This document shows, piece by piece, positions 27,506 through 38,616 of a stretch of DNA of 64,000 bases. The first letter of the stretch is position 1, and every line of letters begins with the position of its first letter. This DNA comes from Paenibacillus lautus NBRC 15380 (GTDB lineage Bacteria; Bacillota; Bacilli; Paenibacillales; Paenibacillaceae), in assembly GCF_004000945.1 (NCBI RefSeq), contig NZ_BIMF01000001.1:1-64000 (forward strand), in the 5' to 3' direction. The position numbers and the translations under genes were made by a program. The notes under the pieces were generated by a model. That model did no database searches, was not told the DNA's origin, and saw only the letters and a list, made by a program, of their open reading frames with translations.

Positions 27506-28903
27506 TCACCAACCTTTTTCAGAATCGGAAAGGCCCAGGAGGTTGGAACGCACGTCGGCAATCAGGTACAACGTGCCCGACACCACCCCAAGATCCTCCG
27601 CTTCCGTCCGTGACTTCAACTCTTCAAGTGCGTTTTTCCAATTTGGTTCTATGATGATTTGCAGTGTATGTTTGGCGTATTTCTCCCTTACCTGCTCTAC
27701 GATGTCACCAAGCGCCTTGGCGTCCAGTTTCTTCCGGAAATCCGGTTCAGTCAGGATAAGCGTATCCACTATTGGCAGTATATGCTGCAAATACGATTCA
27801 TGATGCTTATTTGCCAGCATTCCCATCATTAAGTTCAGTTTCCGATACTTATAGATCTGCGGCAAACTTTTGGCCAAGGTTTCAGCCCCTTCGGGGTTGT
27901 GCGCACCATCGAGAACAATCCGAGGGGAGGACTGCACTTGTTCCAGTCTTCCCGCCCAGAAAGTATCCTTAAACCCTGTACGCAATTCTTCTTCATCCAC
28001 GATAAAAGCCATGTACTGGCGAAGCACTTCCAGCGTCATCATGGCAAGCGCGGCATTGGCACATTGGTGCTCGCCCTGCATTGAGATGTCCAGATCCATG
28101 TCCCGGAAAGGACCCTTAAAACGGAAAGTCTGGCTTTCTTCGTCCCCACGCAACCGCTCATAGGAGAATTGTTCATCTACGAGATACAAACTTGTACGGT
28201 TTTTTTCTACCGTTTGTTTCAGAATTTCGACAGCCTCAGGCTGAGTTACCGTGCTCACTACAGGGACTCCGGGCTTGATAATGCCGGCCTTCTCCGTGGC
28301 GATCTCCTGAATGGTATCACCCAGAACGTCGGTATGGTCCATTCCGATATTCGTGATCACCGAAATGATGGGATGAACGATATTGGTCACGTCAAGACGA
28401 CCGCCAAGTCCCGTCTCCCACACCACCACGTCCGGATAAGATACCTCGCCATAATACAGGATCGCAAGGGCGGTGGACACCTCAAACATCGTTGGTGATC
28501 CGAGCCCGGAGCTCGCAACTTCGGCAACAAGCGGTTCTAAGCGATTCGCGAGCGCCAGCAGCGTCTCTTCCGGTATGTCTTCGCCGTTATACTGAAACCG
28601 ATTGGTAAACTTCGTAATATAGGGGGACGTGTAGGTGCCAACCGTGAATCCCCCTTGAAGCAGAACCTTTGTTAAAAAAGCGCATGTGGAGCCTTTTCCA
28701 TTCGTTCCGGCCACGTGAATAAATTTCAACCGCCGTTCCGGATGGCCCAGCAGCTCCATCAATCGCTGAATTCTATCCATGCCGGGGCGGATTCCAAACG
28801 GAATCAGCCCGTTGATCCAAGCTACCGCTTCTTCATAGGTATGGAACGGAGCTGCAGCTGCCGAATGATCAACCATCATTCTCACCTTCTGGTCCAGATT
28901 CAT
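27506..28903 (-). CDS. folC: Folylpolyglutamate synthase/dihydrofolate synthase
   Basis: A 465-residue Mur-ligase-related enzyme that adds glutamate to folates (and to dihydropteroate in bifunctional versions). The P-loop AGTNGKGST is near residue 65, and the DGAHNPEG motif near residue 335. ATG follows GAGGG that overlaps the end of valS, 7 bp away, so it is co-transcribed with valS. B. subtilis has the same valS-folC order. Confidence 0.94.
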   Translation of the reverse strand: MNLDQKVRMMVDHSAAAAPFHTYEEAVAWINGLIPFGIRPGMDRIQRLMELLGHPERRLKFIHVAGTNGKGSTCAFLTKVLLQGGFTVGTYTSPYITKFTNRFQYNGEDIPEETLLALANRLEPLVAEVASSGLGSPTMFEVSTALAILYYGEVSYPDVVVWETGLGGRLDVTNIVHPIISVITNIGMDHTDVLGDTIQEIATEKAGIIKPGVPVVSTVTQPEAVEILKQTVEKNRTSLYLVDEQFSYERLRGDEESQTFRFKGPFRDMDLDISMQGEHQCANAALAMMTLEVLRQYMAFIVDEEELRTGFKDTFWAGRLEQVQSSPRIVLDGAHNPEGAETLAKSLPQIYKYRKLNLMMGMLANKHHESYLQHILPIVDTLILTEPDFRKKLDAKALGDIVEQVREKYAKHTLQIIIEPNWKNALEELKSRTEAEDLGVVSGTLYLIADVRSNLLGLSDSEKGW

Positions 28904-28910
28904 CTTGCCC

Positions 28911-31580
28911 TCAGCCTCTCAATTCTTCGATGCGCGCGATCACTTTACTGCGTTTGTCCGAGTAATCCGCAAGCTTCGCCCGTTCTTCTTCAATCACCTT
29001 TTCCGGTGCTTTCGATACGAAACCAGGATTGTTCAGCTTCTTCTCCACACGCTCGACTTCGCTGTTCAAGTGCTGAATTTCCTTCTCCAGACGTGTGATC
29101 TCCTGAGCGATATCGATCAACCCGGCAAGCGGCAGATACATTTCAACACCTGTAACCACAGCGGTCATCGCCTTATCCGGCGCCTCAAGCGCAAGGGAGG
29201 ACTGATACTCCGACGTGTTGCAGAAGCGGCGAATATAATCCGCATTGCGATTGATAATGCCGGCAATTTGCCCGCTTACCGGCTTCAATTGCAGTTCCAC
29301 TTTTTTGCTCATCGGTACGTTTACTTCCGCCCGGATGTTTCGTACAGCTCGGATGACATCCATCAGCAGGTTCATTTCGGTAACGGCTTCCGTATTCTCA
29401 AATTCCTCGTCATAGGTCGGCCATGAAGCCAACATCACCGTCTCGCCTTCATGCGGCAAATGCTGCCAGATCTCTTCGGAGATGAACGGCATGAACGGAT
29501 GGATCAAACGCATCGTGCGGTCCAGTACATAGGCAAGCACCGACTGCGTCTTTTTCTTGGCCGCTTGATCCTCGCCATACAGGGACAGCTTGGCAAACTC
29601 AATATACCAGTCACACAGATCATCCCAGATAAAATTGTAGAGCAGTCGACCGGTTTCGCCAAATTCGTAGGCATCAATTAGACGCGTAATGTCGCGGGAA
29701 GTTTCGTTCAGACGATGCAAAATCCACCGGTCGGCCGTTCCCAGCTCTCCGGAAATGTCGATATCCGCCGCCGTGAAGCCCTCCAGGTTCATGAGCGCAA
29801 AGCGTGATGCATTCCAGATCTTGTTTGCGAAGTTACGCGCTTGCTCCACGCGTTCCCAGCGGAAACGAAGATCCTGGCCCGGCGTACTGCCGGTCGATAT
29901 CATATACCGCATGGCATCTGCGCCATACTGTTCAATAACCTCAAGCGGGTCGATGCCGTTGCCGAGCGACTTGGACATCTTGCGGCCTTCGCTATCCCGG
30001 ACCAGACCATGGATAAGCGTATCTTTGAACGGCATTTGATCCGTAAATTCAAGCCCTTGGAAAATCATCCGCGATACCCAGAACGGAATAATATCATAAC
30101 CCGTTACGAGAACGCTTGTCGGATAATAACGTTTGAAATCCTCGCTGTCCAGATTCGGCCAGCCCATGGTCGAGAACGGCCACAATGCGGAGCTGAACCA
30201 AGTATCCAGCACATCCTCATCTTGTCTCAGATCGTCCTTGCCCAGCTTCGCGCGCGCTTCCTCTTCATTCATGGCAACAACCACTTCGCCCGTGGATTCG
30301 GAATACCAGGCCGGAATCCGGTGGCCCCACCACAATTGACGGGAAATACACCAATCGCGGACATTCTCCATCCAGTGCAGGTAGGTTCTCTCGAACCGGT
30401 CAGGCACGAAGTTAACGCCCTTGCCGGATTTCTGCGCATCCACGGCTGCTTCCGCAAGCGGCTGCATCTTAACGAACCATTGCGTGGACAGATAAGGCTC
30501 GACCACTGCGCCGGATCTTTCGCTATGGCCAACCTGATGGACATGATCTTCGATGCGGAGCAGTACGCCAGATTCCTTCATATCGTTTACGATCTGCTTG
30601 CGGCATTCTGCGCGGTCAAGACCCTGGTATTTGCCGGCAAACTCATTCATCGTTCCGGATTCATCCATCACGGTGATTTGCGGCAGATCATGTCTCAGAC
30701 CCATCTCAAAGTCATTCGGATCATGCGCCGGCGTAATTTTAACCGCTCCGCTGCCGAAATCCTTCTCCACATACTCATCGGCAATTACCGGAATCTCGCG
30801 GCCGACAATAGGCAGGACCAATGTCTTGCCGATCATGTCTTTATAGCGTTCATCTTCCGGATGAACGGCTACCGCCGTATCGCCAAGCATGGTCTCCGGA
30901 CGGGTGGTTGCTACAGTTATGGAGCCGCTGCCGTCTTTCAGCGGGTATTGCAAGTGATACAAATGGCCGTTGACCTCTTTGTACTCCACTTCAATATCGG
31001 ACAACGCCGTACGAGCAGCCGGGTCCCAGTTGATGATGCGTTTTCCGCGATATATGAGCCCTTTATCGTAGAGCTTGACGAATACTTCCCGAACCGCTTC
31101 CGACAACCCCTCGTCGAGCGTGAAACGTTCTCTGGAGTAATCGAGGGACAGGCCGATCTTGGACCATTGGTCACGAATCGTATTCGCATATAGATCTTTC
31201 CATTCCCACACTTTCTCCAGGAATTTTTCACGTCCCAGATCGTATCGGGTAACGCCTTCTTCGCGAAGTTTCTGTTCGACCTTGGTTTGCGTGGCGATGC
31301 CCGCATGGTCAGAGCCCGGCAGCCACAGCGCATCATAGCCCTGCATCCGCTTTACGCGGATCAGGATATCCTGCAGCGTAAAGTCAAGGGCATGGCCGAT
31401 ATGAAGCATTCCCGTAACGTTTGGTGGAGGAATAACAATCGTGTACGGCTCCGCGTCCGGTCGTTTGCCAGCTTCAAAAAAGCCGCCTTCCTTCCAGTAC
31501 GGATACCATTTTTGTTCGGCTGCCTTCGGATCATACGTCGTCGGCATTTCTAACTGGGATTGGTTTTGTTTTTGATCCAT
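28911..31580 (-). CDS. valS: Valyl-tRNA synthetase
   Basis: An 889-residue class I synthetase. The HIGH motif appears as [10 protein letters not shown] near residue 58 and KMSKS as [10 protein letters not shown] near residue 530. The CP1 editing domain lies between them and a C-terminal coiled-coil tRNA-binding arm covers about 820-889. Full length. A T-box leader upstream ties expression to uncharged tRNA-Val. First gene of valS-folC-murC. Confidence 0.97.
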   Translation of the reverse strand: MDQKQNQSQLEMPTTYDPKAAEQKWYPYWKEGGFFEAGKRPDAEPYTIVIPPPNVTGMLHIGHALDFTLQDILIRVKRMQGYDALWLPGSDHAGIATQTKVEQKLREEGVTRYDLGREKFLEKVWEWKDLYANTIRDQWSKIGLSLDYSRERFTLDEGLSEAVREVFVKLYDKGLIYRGKRIINWDPAARTALSDIEVEYKEVNGHLYHLQYPLKDGSGSITVATTRPETMLGDTAVAVHPEDERYKDMIGKTLVLPIVGREIPVIADEYVEKDFGSGAVKITPAHDPNDFEMGLRHDLPQITVMDESGTMNEFAGKYQGLDRAECRKQIVNDMKESGVLLRIEDHVHQVGHSERSGAVVEPYLSTQWFVKMQPLAEAAVDAQKSGKGVNFVPDRFERTYLHWMENVRDWCISRQLWWGHRIPAWYSESTGEVVVAMNEEEARAKLGKDDLRQDEDVLDTWFSSALWPFSTMGWPNLDSEDFKRYYPTSVLVTGYDIIPFWVSRMIFQGLEFTDQMPFKDTLIHGLVRDSEGRKMSKSLGNGIDPLEVIEQYGADAMRYMISTGSTPGQDLRFRWERVEQARNFANKIWNASRFALMNLEGFTAADIDISGELGTADRWILHRLNETSRDITRLIDAYEFGETGRLLYNFIWDDLCDWYIEFAKLSLYGEDQAAKKKTQSVLAYVLDRTMRLIHPFMPFISEEIWQHLPHEGETVMLASWPTYDEEFENTEAVTEMNLLMDVIRAVRNIRAEVNVPMSKKVELQLKPVSGQIAGIINRNADYIRRFCNTSEYQSSLALEAPDKAMTAVVTGVEMYLPLAGLIDIAQEITRLEKEIQHLNSEVERVEKKLNNPGFVSKAPEKVIEEERAKLADYSDKRSKVIARIEELRG

Positions 31581-31680
31581 ATTTTCGTACCTCCGATACT
31601 GTTAATCAGTTTTGCCAACCCGAAATGTTTTAGCCTCCGGGCGTGGCCATGGATATCCATGTTTGGCATGAAACAAAAAA

Positions 31681-32018
31681 AGCCCTTCGTCCTCAAAGGA
31701 CGAAAGACTGTTCTCTCGCGGTACCACCTTTGTTTCGTGCTTACATGATTCATCCATCGTGTCCTCCCATGAAGAACATGAAAGGCTTACGATCAAGCAC
31801 GACACTTTACGCAGATAACGGCTGCGGCCGGCGAACTCTAACCAGGGTAGCAATTGATCCCTACTCTGTCTCAAGTCCGCAACTCCGGGGCGACTTCGGC
31901 AAGCTGGTTCCTGCGGAATCTCACAGCGCTTTGATAGCAATTCCGCTCTCTGAAGGCCATACCTTCCTACTCTTCCCGTTCAACGTTGTTCTAGCTTATG
32001 AAATACCTGTACATATTC
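31681..32018 (-). promoter_or_regulatory. T-box leader of valS
   Basis: On the minus strand the T-box core GGTGGTACCGCG lies at 31717-31728, followed by a terminator hairpin (TCTTTCGTCC / GGACGAAGGG) and seven T at 31674-31707. The long upstream part can form stem I, and a GAA-GTC sequence in the specifier region gives GTC (valine) at 31892-31894, which agrees with the gene downstream. Binding of uncharged tRNA-Val should favour the antiterminator. Confidence 0.85.
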
Positions 32019-32024
32019 TATTCA

Positions 32025-32053
32025 AATATACCGTGGTTGTTGCATATAGTCAA
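32025..32053 (-). promoter_or_regulatory. Promoter of valS
   Basis: TTGACT (-35, 32048-32053) and TATATT (-10, 32025-32030) with a 17-bp spacer on the minus strand, just upstream of the T-box leader. Confidence 0.75.
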
Positions 32054-32181
32054 TATTTCGAGTGTTTCCGAACGATTTAGACATCATACCTGTCGATCCA
32101 AATAAATCTTATACGTTGTGAAAAGAAGCCCCAGCTCGTCCCATCCCTCTCTTCTCCTAACCAAATCCCCGCCAAACAAAA

Positions 32182-32213
32182 AGCAGGCCAAGGATTTCCT
32201 ACCTTGACCTGCT
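32182..32213 (-). terminator. Terminator after spoVID
   Basis: A 12-bp stem (AGCAGGCCAAGG / CCTTGACCTGCT, one G-T pair) with an 8-nt loop and a T run on the minus strand, 29 bp after the spoVID stop. Confidence 0.85.
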
Positions 32214-32242
32214 TGTTCTTACGCGATGGCTCCCCCCACCGA

Positions 32243-33601
32243 TTACTGGGGAATGTATAATACCTGGCCTTCTTCCACATTCTGCTCGGACATGCGGTTG
32301 TATAACAAAAGCTCTCGCGGCGTCAGTTGATAACGCTCGGCTATCACGTCAAGTGTCTCCTCACGCTGAACAATGCACATCCGTACCTTGCGGAACGGCG
32401 TTTCCTCGCGGCGGTTGCCCAGGAACAGACTCTTCCATTCCACATCCTCGGCCGATGCGGAATCCACCGATTCTTCGATTGCCTCTTCCTCGTCTCGAGC
32501 AGCTTGATCCTGATCCTGAACCGTTCTGCTCGATTGAAGCAAAGAAGAGAAGCCTACACCCGATGTGCTGTTTGTGCTGCTGTTCTTCGTGTTGAAGGCC
32601 ACCTTTAACTCCGGCTTGGTCGGAACCTCTTCGGCTTTAACGGAAACCTCCTCCGTTATATCATCAATATTCTCCGAAGGCACTGCTTCCTCAGCAAAAA
32701 CAGGCTGGATCTCCTCCGTTTCCGATGATTCCAGTACCGGTACGGCTTCAACTTCTTCGCCCTTACGCTCAATGACACCCGGGAAACCGGCTGCTGGATC
32801 TTCCGGTTCCGGATCCGGCTGGGCGGCTGCCCGTTCGAATTGCCATACACTTGGAATCGACGGCTCAACTGTCTGAGCTTCCGTCTCGTTATGTAAGGCA
32901 TATTCGACCGTATCCCGGGCTTCAGGCGCACTTGATATGCTTATGGTGCTGTCGGAGTCCTGTGAATCCCGTGTTTGGTTCTCGTACTGTGCCCAGGATG
33001 CCAGATACTGCTGCGTGCGCGCATCCGTCTCCGACTCTTGGGCTTTGGGCTGAGCCTCGTTGAAGAAAGAAGGTGAAGCCGAGTTAGCATCTGCATGAAC
33101 TCCGCCGCCATGAAGCTGGTCATACGGGTTGGCTGCGAACTGCTGCTCTCCGTTCGAATAAAAATCATTCGCTTCAGGAGCATGTACCACTGTGAATTCC
33201 TCATTGGCCCATACTTGGTCACGGGCTCCCGGAGCTGCCGCCTGAATTCCTTTGAGCGACAGAACCCCTGTAATGTTCAAGCTGCGCTTGGATAACAAAT
33301 CCACGTCAAAATTCTCGATCTCGACGGCGATGTCATCCAATGATGATACCCGGTTCAGCGGGACCGTGATTTCGACCGGAATCCAGTGTTCGAGCGGCTC
33401 CGTCTCTCCTGCTTCGGTGTCACCTTTATACAGGCCTGCAAGAAGCAGATGACCCCGAAGCGTGGCCTGGTCCTGCTGGCTGATCACCTGAATATGCGGG
33501 ATCAACTCCGCCTCTTCCAATTCTTCGATTCCCGGCAAATCTTCCGTTAAATTAATACGCTCGTAAATATCGAACCGCAATCCGTAGGACTGGTCAAACA
33601 C
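32243..33601 (-). CDS. spoVID: Stage VI sporulation protein D
   Basis: A 452-residue spore-coat morphogenetic protein that drives coat encasement. A conserved N-terminal domain (1-150) is followed by a long acidic, Glu/Ser-rich, low-complexity region (about 150-385) and a C-terminal LysM domain (about 407-452). The position between valS and hemL and the domain plan match SpoVID, which in B. subtilis binds SafA. The start overlaps a GGAGGA site. Likely expressed in the mother cell from its own promoter. Confidence 0.9.
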   Translation of the reverse strand: MFDQSYGLRFDIYERINLTEDLPGIEELEEAELIPHIQVISQQDQATLRGHLLLAGLYKGDTEAGETEPLEHWIPVEITVPLNRVSSLDDIAVEIENFDVDLLSKRSLNITGVLSLKGIQAAAPGARDQVWANEEFTVVHAPEANDFYSNGEQQFAANPYDQLHGGGVHADANSASPSFFNEAQPKAQESETDARTQQYLASWAQYENQTRDSQDSDSTISISSAPEARDTVEYALHNETEAQTVEPSIPSVWQFERAAAQPDPEPEDPAAGFPGVIERKGEEVEAVPVLESSETEEIQPVFAEEAVPSENIDDITEEVSVKAEEVPTKPELKVAFNTKNSSTNSTSGVGFSSLLQSSRTVQDQDQAARDEEEAIEESVDSASAEDVEWKSLFLGNRREETPFRKVRMCIVQREETLDVIAERYQLTPRELLLYNRMSEQNVEEGQVLYIPQ

Positions 33602-33631
33602 GGGAATGTCCTCCTTTTTGGCATATACTAT

Positions 33632-33650
33632 CCGTGATCTGTTATCACGG
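33632..33650. promoter_or_regulatory. 19-nt palindrome upstream of spoVID
   Basis: CCGTGAT and ATCACGG form a perfect 7-bp inverted repeat around a 5-nt loop, 31 bp upstream of the spoVID start. There is no T run, so it is not a simple terminator. It may be an operator or a leader hairpin. Confidence 0.4.
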
Positions 33651-33740
33651 CATGAGCCTAAGTTTTGCCACTCAATTTATCTATATGCCGAAAATAGGAG
33701 AGCATGACTTTTTTGCGATTTGTGCGTGAAAGTTACAGGT

Positions 33741-34673
33741 TCATTCAGGATTTTGCAAGTATTTCTTATCGGTCAGAGCCTCTATGATCCGCTCTCTTAA
33801 CTCCATCATATCCTGAGGCCAAGGCGCATTCACCTCAATCCTCTCACCCGAGAGAGGATGAATAAACAACAGACGCTCGCCATGCAGCGCTTGGCGCGGA
33901 AACACCCCTGGTCCTCCGTACAAGGAATCTCCCAGAAGAGGATGTCCCATATGACTTAGATGTACCCGGATCTGATGCGTACGGCCGGTTTCCAGGCGAA
34001 TGTGCAGCAGGCTGGCTTTGGGATACACCTCAGATGAGAGAATATGCGTGATCGCAGCCTGCCCGGTTAATGAAACCCTCCGGCGGCTTGCATGATAGCG
34101 GTCTTTGCCTATCGGCAGATCAATTCTCCTCAGATCCTGCGAGACCCTTCCCTGAACGATAGCCGCGTACATCCGGACGATCTTCTTCTCCCGCATGTCC
34201 TCGTCAAGCTTGAGCTGCGCATATTCATTCTTGGCGTACAGTACGGGACCGGTTGTATCCTTATCCAGCCGATGAATATGCCGGACTGCCGTATGAATTC
34301 CTTCGGCTTCGTAATATGCGGCTACCACATGATTCAGTGTCGTCTCCCGGCTCTCGTTGTCCGGATGGACCGCCATGCCGGCCGGTTTGTTCACGACCAG
34401 GCAGAAATCGTCCTCGTACAATACATCAAGCTCCTGCCATCTCGGTTCAATGCCGTAATCCCGATAAGGAAAAAGGACCAGCCGAAGCCGGTCCCCTCTC
34501 CATTGTATCCCCTGTTCATGATGAAGCTTGCGATACAGCTTCTCGGGCATACCGACCGTTTCCATAAGCCACTTGGCAGCGGCCTCGTTCCGATCCGGCT
34601 GACTAAGCAGCGCCTTGCCCGGCGTCATCTCCAGCCATTCGCCGCGTTTGCTCCAATTGCCCCCGTAGCTCAT
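33741..34673 (-). CDS. RluA-family pseudouridine synthase
   Basis: A 310-residue enzyme that isomerises uridine to pseudouridine in RNA. The catalytic motif HRLDKDTTG (Asp near residue 143) and the [10 protein letters not shown] segment are typical of the RluA/RluC/RluD family. There is no clear S4 domain at the N terminus. The RNA target cannot be told from sequence. Its start overlaps the hemL stop by 4 bp, so it is the last gene of the heme operon. Confidence 0.9.
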   Translation of the reverse strand: MSYGGNWSKRGEWLEMTPGKALLSQPDRNEAAAKWLMETVGMPEKLYRKLHHEQGIQWRGDRLRLVLFPYRDYGIEPRWQELDVLYEDDFCLVVNKPAGMAVHPDNESRETTLNHVVAAYYEAEGIHTAVRHIHRLDKDTTGPVLYAKNEYAQLKLDEDMREKKIVRMYAAIVQGRVSQDLRRIDLPIGKDRYHASRRRVSLTGQAAITHILSSEVYPKASLLHIRLETGRTHQIRVHLSHMGHPLLGDSLYGGPGVFPRQALHGERLLFIHPLSGERIEVNAPWPQDMMELRERIIEALTDKKYLQNPE

Positions 34674-35965
34674 AGGCTCTTGAAGGCGTTGTAGTTGGCT
34701 TCGATGGTAGCATCGATATCTTCCACCGTATGAGCTCCCGAGATGAACATGCCCTCGAACTGGGAAGGAGGTACGCTGACTCCCTCTTGAACCATCGCTG
34801 CAAAATATCGACGGAAACGATCCAGATCACTAGTCTTGGCCGTATCGAAATTGACGACCGGCGTATTCGTGAAGAAAGGACATACCATGGACCCGATCCG
34901 ATTGATCGTAAGCGGGATACCGAATTCTTGAGCGTTACGCTCAAATCCCGCCTGAAGGCGGGCTCCCCGTTCCTCCAGCTGTTCATAAACGGCAGGCGTC
35001 AACAGCTTCAGGGTGGTGTAGCCGGCCGCCATGGCGAGCGGATTTCCGCTTAACGTTCCTGCTTGATAGATCGGCCCTGCCGGAGCAATCTGATCCATCA
35101 GCTCACGCTTGCCTCCATAAGCACCGACTGGCAGACCACCGCCGATCACCTTGCCAAGGCATGTCAAATCCGGCGTAACGCCATAACGTCCTTGCGCGCA
35201 GTTCAGGTCAACGCGGAATCCGGTCATCACCTCGTCAAAAATAAGCACGCTGCCATAATCAGAAGTGACCTTGCGAAGACCTTCCAGGAATCCTGGCTGC
35301 GGCGGAACCACGCCCATATTGCCTGCCACGGGCTCAACAATTACCGCTGCAATTTCTTCGCCGAACCGCTCGAAGGCAAGCTGTACCGACTCCAGGTCGT
35401 TATAAGGAACCGCAATGGTGTTGGAAGCCACGCTTTCAGGGACACCCGGACTATCGGGAAGCCCAAGCGTTGCGATCCCCGATCCCGCCTTGATCAGAAG
35501 GCTGTCGGCGTGACCGTGATAGGAGCCCTCGAATTTGATGATTTTGCTGCGTCCGGTATAACCGCGCGCGAGGCGGATAGCGCTCATGGTAGCTTCCGTG
35601 CCGGAATTCACCATCCGCACGACCTCGATCGACGGTACGCGCTCGCAGACGAGCTTCGCCATCTTCGTTTCCAATAGGGTTGGCGCGCCGAAGCTGGTCC
35701 CCTTGGCAGCCGTCTCCTGAAGCGCTTCAACGACCTCAGGGTGCGCGTGGCCCATAATTAGCGGTCCCCAGGAACCTACGTAATCGATAAAGCTGTTGCC
35801 ATCGATATCATACACCCGGCTGCCTTCTCCGCGATCGATATAAATCGGGGTTAGTCCCACGGATTTAAACGCACGTACCGGGCTGTTAACGCCGCCGGGA
35901 ATATATAACTTCGCTTCTTCAAAAGCAGAACGCGACAAATCTTCTTTTCGCAAATCTTGGCTCAT
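34670..35965 (-). CDS. hemL: Glutamate-1-semialdehyde 2,1-aminomutase
   Basis: A 431-residue PLP enzyme that makes 5-aminolevulinate from glutamate-1-semialdehyde, the product of HemA. The PLP lysine is in [11 protein letters not shown] near residue 265, and [10 protein letters not shown] follows. The ATG at 35965 is chosen because AGGAGT precedes it by 8 bases; the in-frame start 8 codons upstream is not supported. Cytoplasmic. Part of the hem operon. Confidence 0.96.
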   Translation of the reverse strand: MSQDLRKEDLSRSAFEEAKLYIPGGVNSPVRAFKSVGLTPIYIDRGEGSRVYDIDGNSFIDYVGSWGPLIMGHAHPEVVEALQETAAKGTSFGAPTLLETKMAKLVCERVPSIEVVRMVNSGTEATMSAIRLARGYTGRSKIIKFEGSYHGHADSLLIKAGSGIATLGLPDSPGVPESVASNTIAVPYNDLESVQLAFERFGEEIAAVIVEPVAGNMGVVPPQPGFLEGLRKVTSDYGSVLIFDEVMTGFRVDLNCAQGRYGVTPDLTCLGKVIGGGLPVGAYGGKRELMDQIAPAGPIYQAGTLSGNPLAMAAGYTTLKLLTPAVYEQLEERGARLQAGFERNAQEFGIPLTINRIGSMVCPFFTNTPVVNFDTAKTSDLDRFRRYFAAMVQEGVSVPPSQFEGMFISGAHTVEDIDATIEANYNAFKSL

Positions 35966-36001
35966 CGTATGCACTCCTAACTCTTTCATCGTTAATGGTT
36001 A

Positions 36002-37000
36002 CTAGCCGCGCATCCAGCGTGCTGCGTCCTTCGAGAAATACGTAATGATAATGTCAGCACCGGCACGCTTCATCCCGGTCAGCAGCTCCATCACAATCGC
36101 CTGCTCACTGATCCATCCCTGCTGAGCAGCCGCTTTAATCATGGAATACTCACCACTCACGTTGTATGCAACAATCGGAAGATCAAACTGGTCTCTCAGC
36201 AAACGGACAACGTCCAGGTAAGCCATCGCCGGTTTCACCATCAGCATATCGGCGCCTTCCAGCACGTCCGTCTCCGCCTCGCGAAGCGCCTCTCTCACAT
36301 TGGCTGGATCCATCTGATAGGTTTTACGGTCACCGAACTGCGGAGCAGAATCGGCAGCTTCACGGAAGGGTCCGTAAAAGGCCGAAGCGTACTTGACCGA
36401 GTAAGACATAATCGGCACGTTATAAAACCCGGCTTCATCCAGTCCAGAACGAATGGCTTGGACAAAACCGTCCATCATATTGGAAGGTGCGATGATATCG
36501 GCTCCCGCTTTCGCCTGGGATACCGCCGTGCGAACGAGCAGCTCCAGCGACTCGTCGTTCAAGACGTCGCCGCAGGTGTGACCGTCGCGCTCGAAGGTAT
36601 GCACCATGCCGCAGTGGCCGTGGTCGGTAAATTCGCACAGGCACGTATCAGCAATCGCCAGAAGATCGGGATGCCACGACTTGATGAGACGGGTAGCCTC
36701 TTGAACAATCCCGTCATCGGCAAAACCGGATGTGCCCACGCTGTCTTTGGTCTCAGGAATTCCGAACAGGAGCACAGCTGGAATGCCTAGACTTACGATT
36801 TCGTCTACTTCCTCTTTCAAGGTGTCGAGCGAAAAGTGATAGACGCCCGGCATGGAGGAAATTTCGGATTTCACACCACTGCCATAGGTAACGAAGATCG
36901 GCTGAACCAGATCCTCCGTATGAAGCACGGTCTCGCGGACCATGCTGCGAATGCCGGCATTTTGACGCAGCCGACGATGGCGTACGATTGGAAAACTCAT
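36002..37000 (-). CDS. hemB: Porphobilinogen synthase
   Basis: A 332-residue enzyme that condenses two 5-aminolevulinates into porphobilinogen. The zinc-binding cysteines are in [14 protein letters not shown] near residue 120, and the Schiff-base lysine is in [10 protein letters not shown] near residue 250. Full length; lies 36 bp upstream of hemL. Confidence 0.96.
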   Translation of the reverse strand: MSFPIVRHRRLRQNAGIRSMVRETVLHTEDLVQPIFVTYGSGVKSEISSMPGVYHFSLDTLKEEVDEIVSLGIPAVLLFGIPETKDSVGTSGFADDGIVQEATRLIKSWHPDLLAIADTCLCEFTDHGHCGMVHTFERDGHTCGDVLNDESLELLVRTAVSQAKAGADIIAPSNMMDGFVQAIRSGLDEAGFYNVPIMSYSVKYASAFYGPFREAADSAPQFGDRKTYQMDPANVREALREAETDVLEGADMLMVKPAMAYLDVVRLLRDQFDLPIVAYNVSGEYSMIKAAAQQGWISEQAIVMELLTGMKRAGADIIITYFSKDAARWMRG

Positions 37001-37055
37001 GACGTGTACCTCCAGATGATGTCATTTTTGATCATGTATTTAAAAGATAAGGATA

Positions 37056-38612
37056 TTATGGCGCAACACGGCGTGGATCGTTCTCATTCCAAATGCACAA
37101 GGCCTTCACCAGACTGTCGACCGTCGATTCCTCGGCGAGGAGAGATACGTGCAGACCGGCTTCCTCAGCCGTCTGCGCGGTCAAAGGTCCGATGCAAGCA
37201 ATCGTCGATCCTTTCAACAGTTCGGCTGGATCTGCCACGCCCATCCCCTTCAGCACCTTCAGCAGATTCGTAACGGTAGAGGAACTGGTAAACGTAACCG
37301 CGTGAATGCCGCCATCTTGAAGCAGCTTCAGCAGCTCATCATCATCCTCGCCGCACAGCACGTTCTCATAGATCACGGCTTCCGTCACGTGCAGTCCCAT
37401 TTCCGTCAGCTTCTCCGGCAGCCACTTGCGTGCCAGATCGCCGCGAGGCAGCAGCACGCGCTGGCCCGGCTGGAGCTCTGAACCGTAAGCATCGATAAGG
37501 CCTTCCGCCTGGTAACGCTCCTTAATAGCCTCGGCGGATATACCGTAATTACCAAGAGCATCGGCTGTTGCGGGGCCGACCGCGACGATGCGGGCCGAGG
37601 CCAAGGAGCGAATATCGTGCCCACTCTCCTTCAGGTGGCGGAAAAAGAATTCGACTCCGTTCACGCTGGTGAAGAACACCCAGTCATACGTACTCAGCTT
37701 GTCCAGCGCTTGTTGAATTCCGGCAAGCATCTCCTCCTTCGAAGGCATGACGGTTTCGATGACAGGAAACTCATATGGCTCTCCGCCCAGCTCCTCGATT
37801 TGGGATACCAATGCACTGGCCTGGCTTCGGGCCCTCGTGACCAGAATCCGTTTACCGAACAGAGGCAGCCGCTCTGCCCACTTCAGGTGCTCCCGCTGAA
37901 GCACCACCTGTCCGACTACGATAACGGCAGGCGGCTGAAAATCAGCTGCCTTGACTCTGTCCTCGATATCCGCCAGCGTTCCCGTCAGCGTATCCTGCTC
38001 CGCCCGGGTTCCCCATCGAATAAGAGCCACCGGGGTTTCCGGCGGTCTGCCATGCTTGATCAGTTGACGACTGATATAGCCGATCTTGGCCACACCCATC
38101 ATAAAAATCAAAGTTCCCGTTGCATTGGTCACCTTATCCCATTGAATCATCCGATCCAGCTTTTCAGGACTTTCATGGCCGGTAATTATAGATAAAGACG
38201 AAGCATGGTCACGATGCGTCACCGGAATCCCGGCATAAGCGGGAACACTGATCGCCGAGGTGATCCCCGGCACAATCTCGTACATGATGCCATGACGATA
38301 CAACAGCTCCGCTTCTTCGCCCACTCTACCGAAGATGGTTGGATCGCCGCCCTTTAAACGGACGACCGTCTTGTCTTCCAAAGCATAATCAACCAGCAGC
38401 TGATTGATCTGCTCCTGTTTCATCGTATGCCGATCCGGGAGCTTGCCTACATAGACCTTCTCGGCTCCGGACTTCATCCACCGCAGCAGCCGAGGGCTGG
38501 CTAATCGGTCATACACCACGACATCCGCTTTTTCAATGCATTCCTTGCCTTTAATCGTAATCAGGCGTGCATCGCCCGGTCCTGCTCCCACCAAATAAAC
38601 CTTGCCTGCCAT
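37056..38612 (-). CDS. cobA-hemD: Uroporphyrinogen-III methyltransferase/synthase fusion
   Basis: A 518-residue two-domain protein. Residues 1-250 are a CobA-type SAM-dependent uroporphyrinogen-III methyltransferase (VYLVGAGPGDARLIT at the N terminus, GDPTIFGRVGEEAE near residue 87), which makes precorrin-2 for siroheme. Residues 255-518 are uroporphyrinogen-III synthase (HemD), which closes the tetrapyrrole ring. B. subtilis has a separate hemD; the fusion couples the branch point of heme and siroheme in one polypeptide. It lies 4 bp after hemC. Confidence 0.93.
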   Translation of the reverse strand: MAGKVYLVGAGPGDARLITIKGKECIEKADVVVYDRLASPRLLRWMKSGAEKVYVGKLPDRHTMKQEQINQLLVDYALEDKTVVRLKGGDPTIFGRVGEEAELLYRHGIMYEIVPGITSAISVPAYAGIPVTHRDHASSLSIITGHESPEKLDRMIQWDKVTNATGTLIFMMGVAKIGYISRQLIKHGRPPETPVALIRWGTRAEQDTLTGTLADIEDRVKAADFQPPAVIVVGQVVLQREHLKWAERLPLFGKRILVTRARSQASALVSQIEELGGEPYEFPVIETVMPSKEEMLAGIQQALDKLSTYDWVFFTSVNGVEFFFRHLKESGHDIRSLASARIVAVGPATADALGNYGISAEAIKERYQAEGLIDAYGSELQPGQRVLLPRGDLARKWLPEKLTEMGLHVTEAVIYENVLCGEDDDELLKLLQDGGIHAVTFTSSSTVTNLLKVLKGMGVADPAELLKGSTIACIGPLTAQTAEEAGLHVSLLAEESTVDSLVKALCIWNENDPRRVAP

Positions 38613-38616
38613 CCCC

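Noticed and set aside
29841..31193. 450-codon plus-strand open frame
   Set aside because: It lies wholly opposite valS, has a composition typical of antisense frames (His, Arg, Phe rich) and no ribosome binding site.
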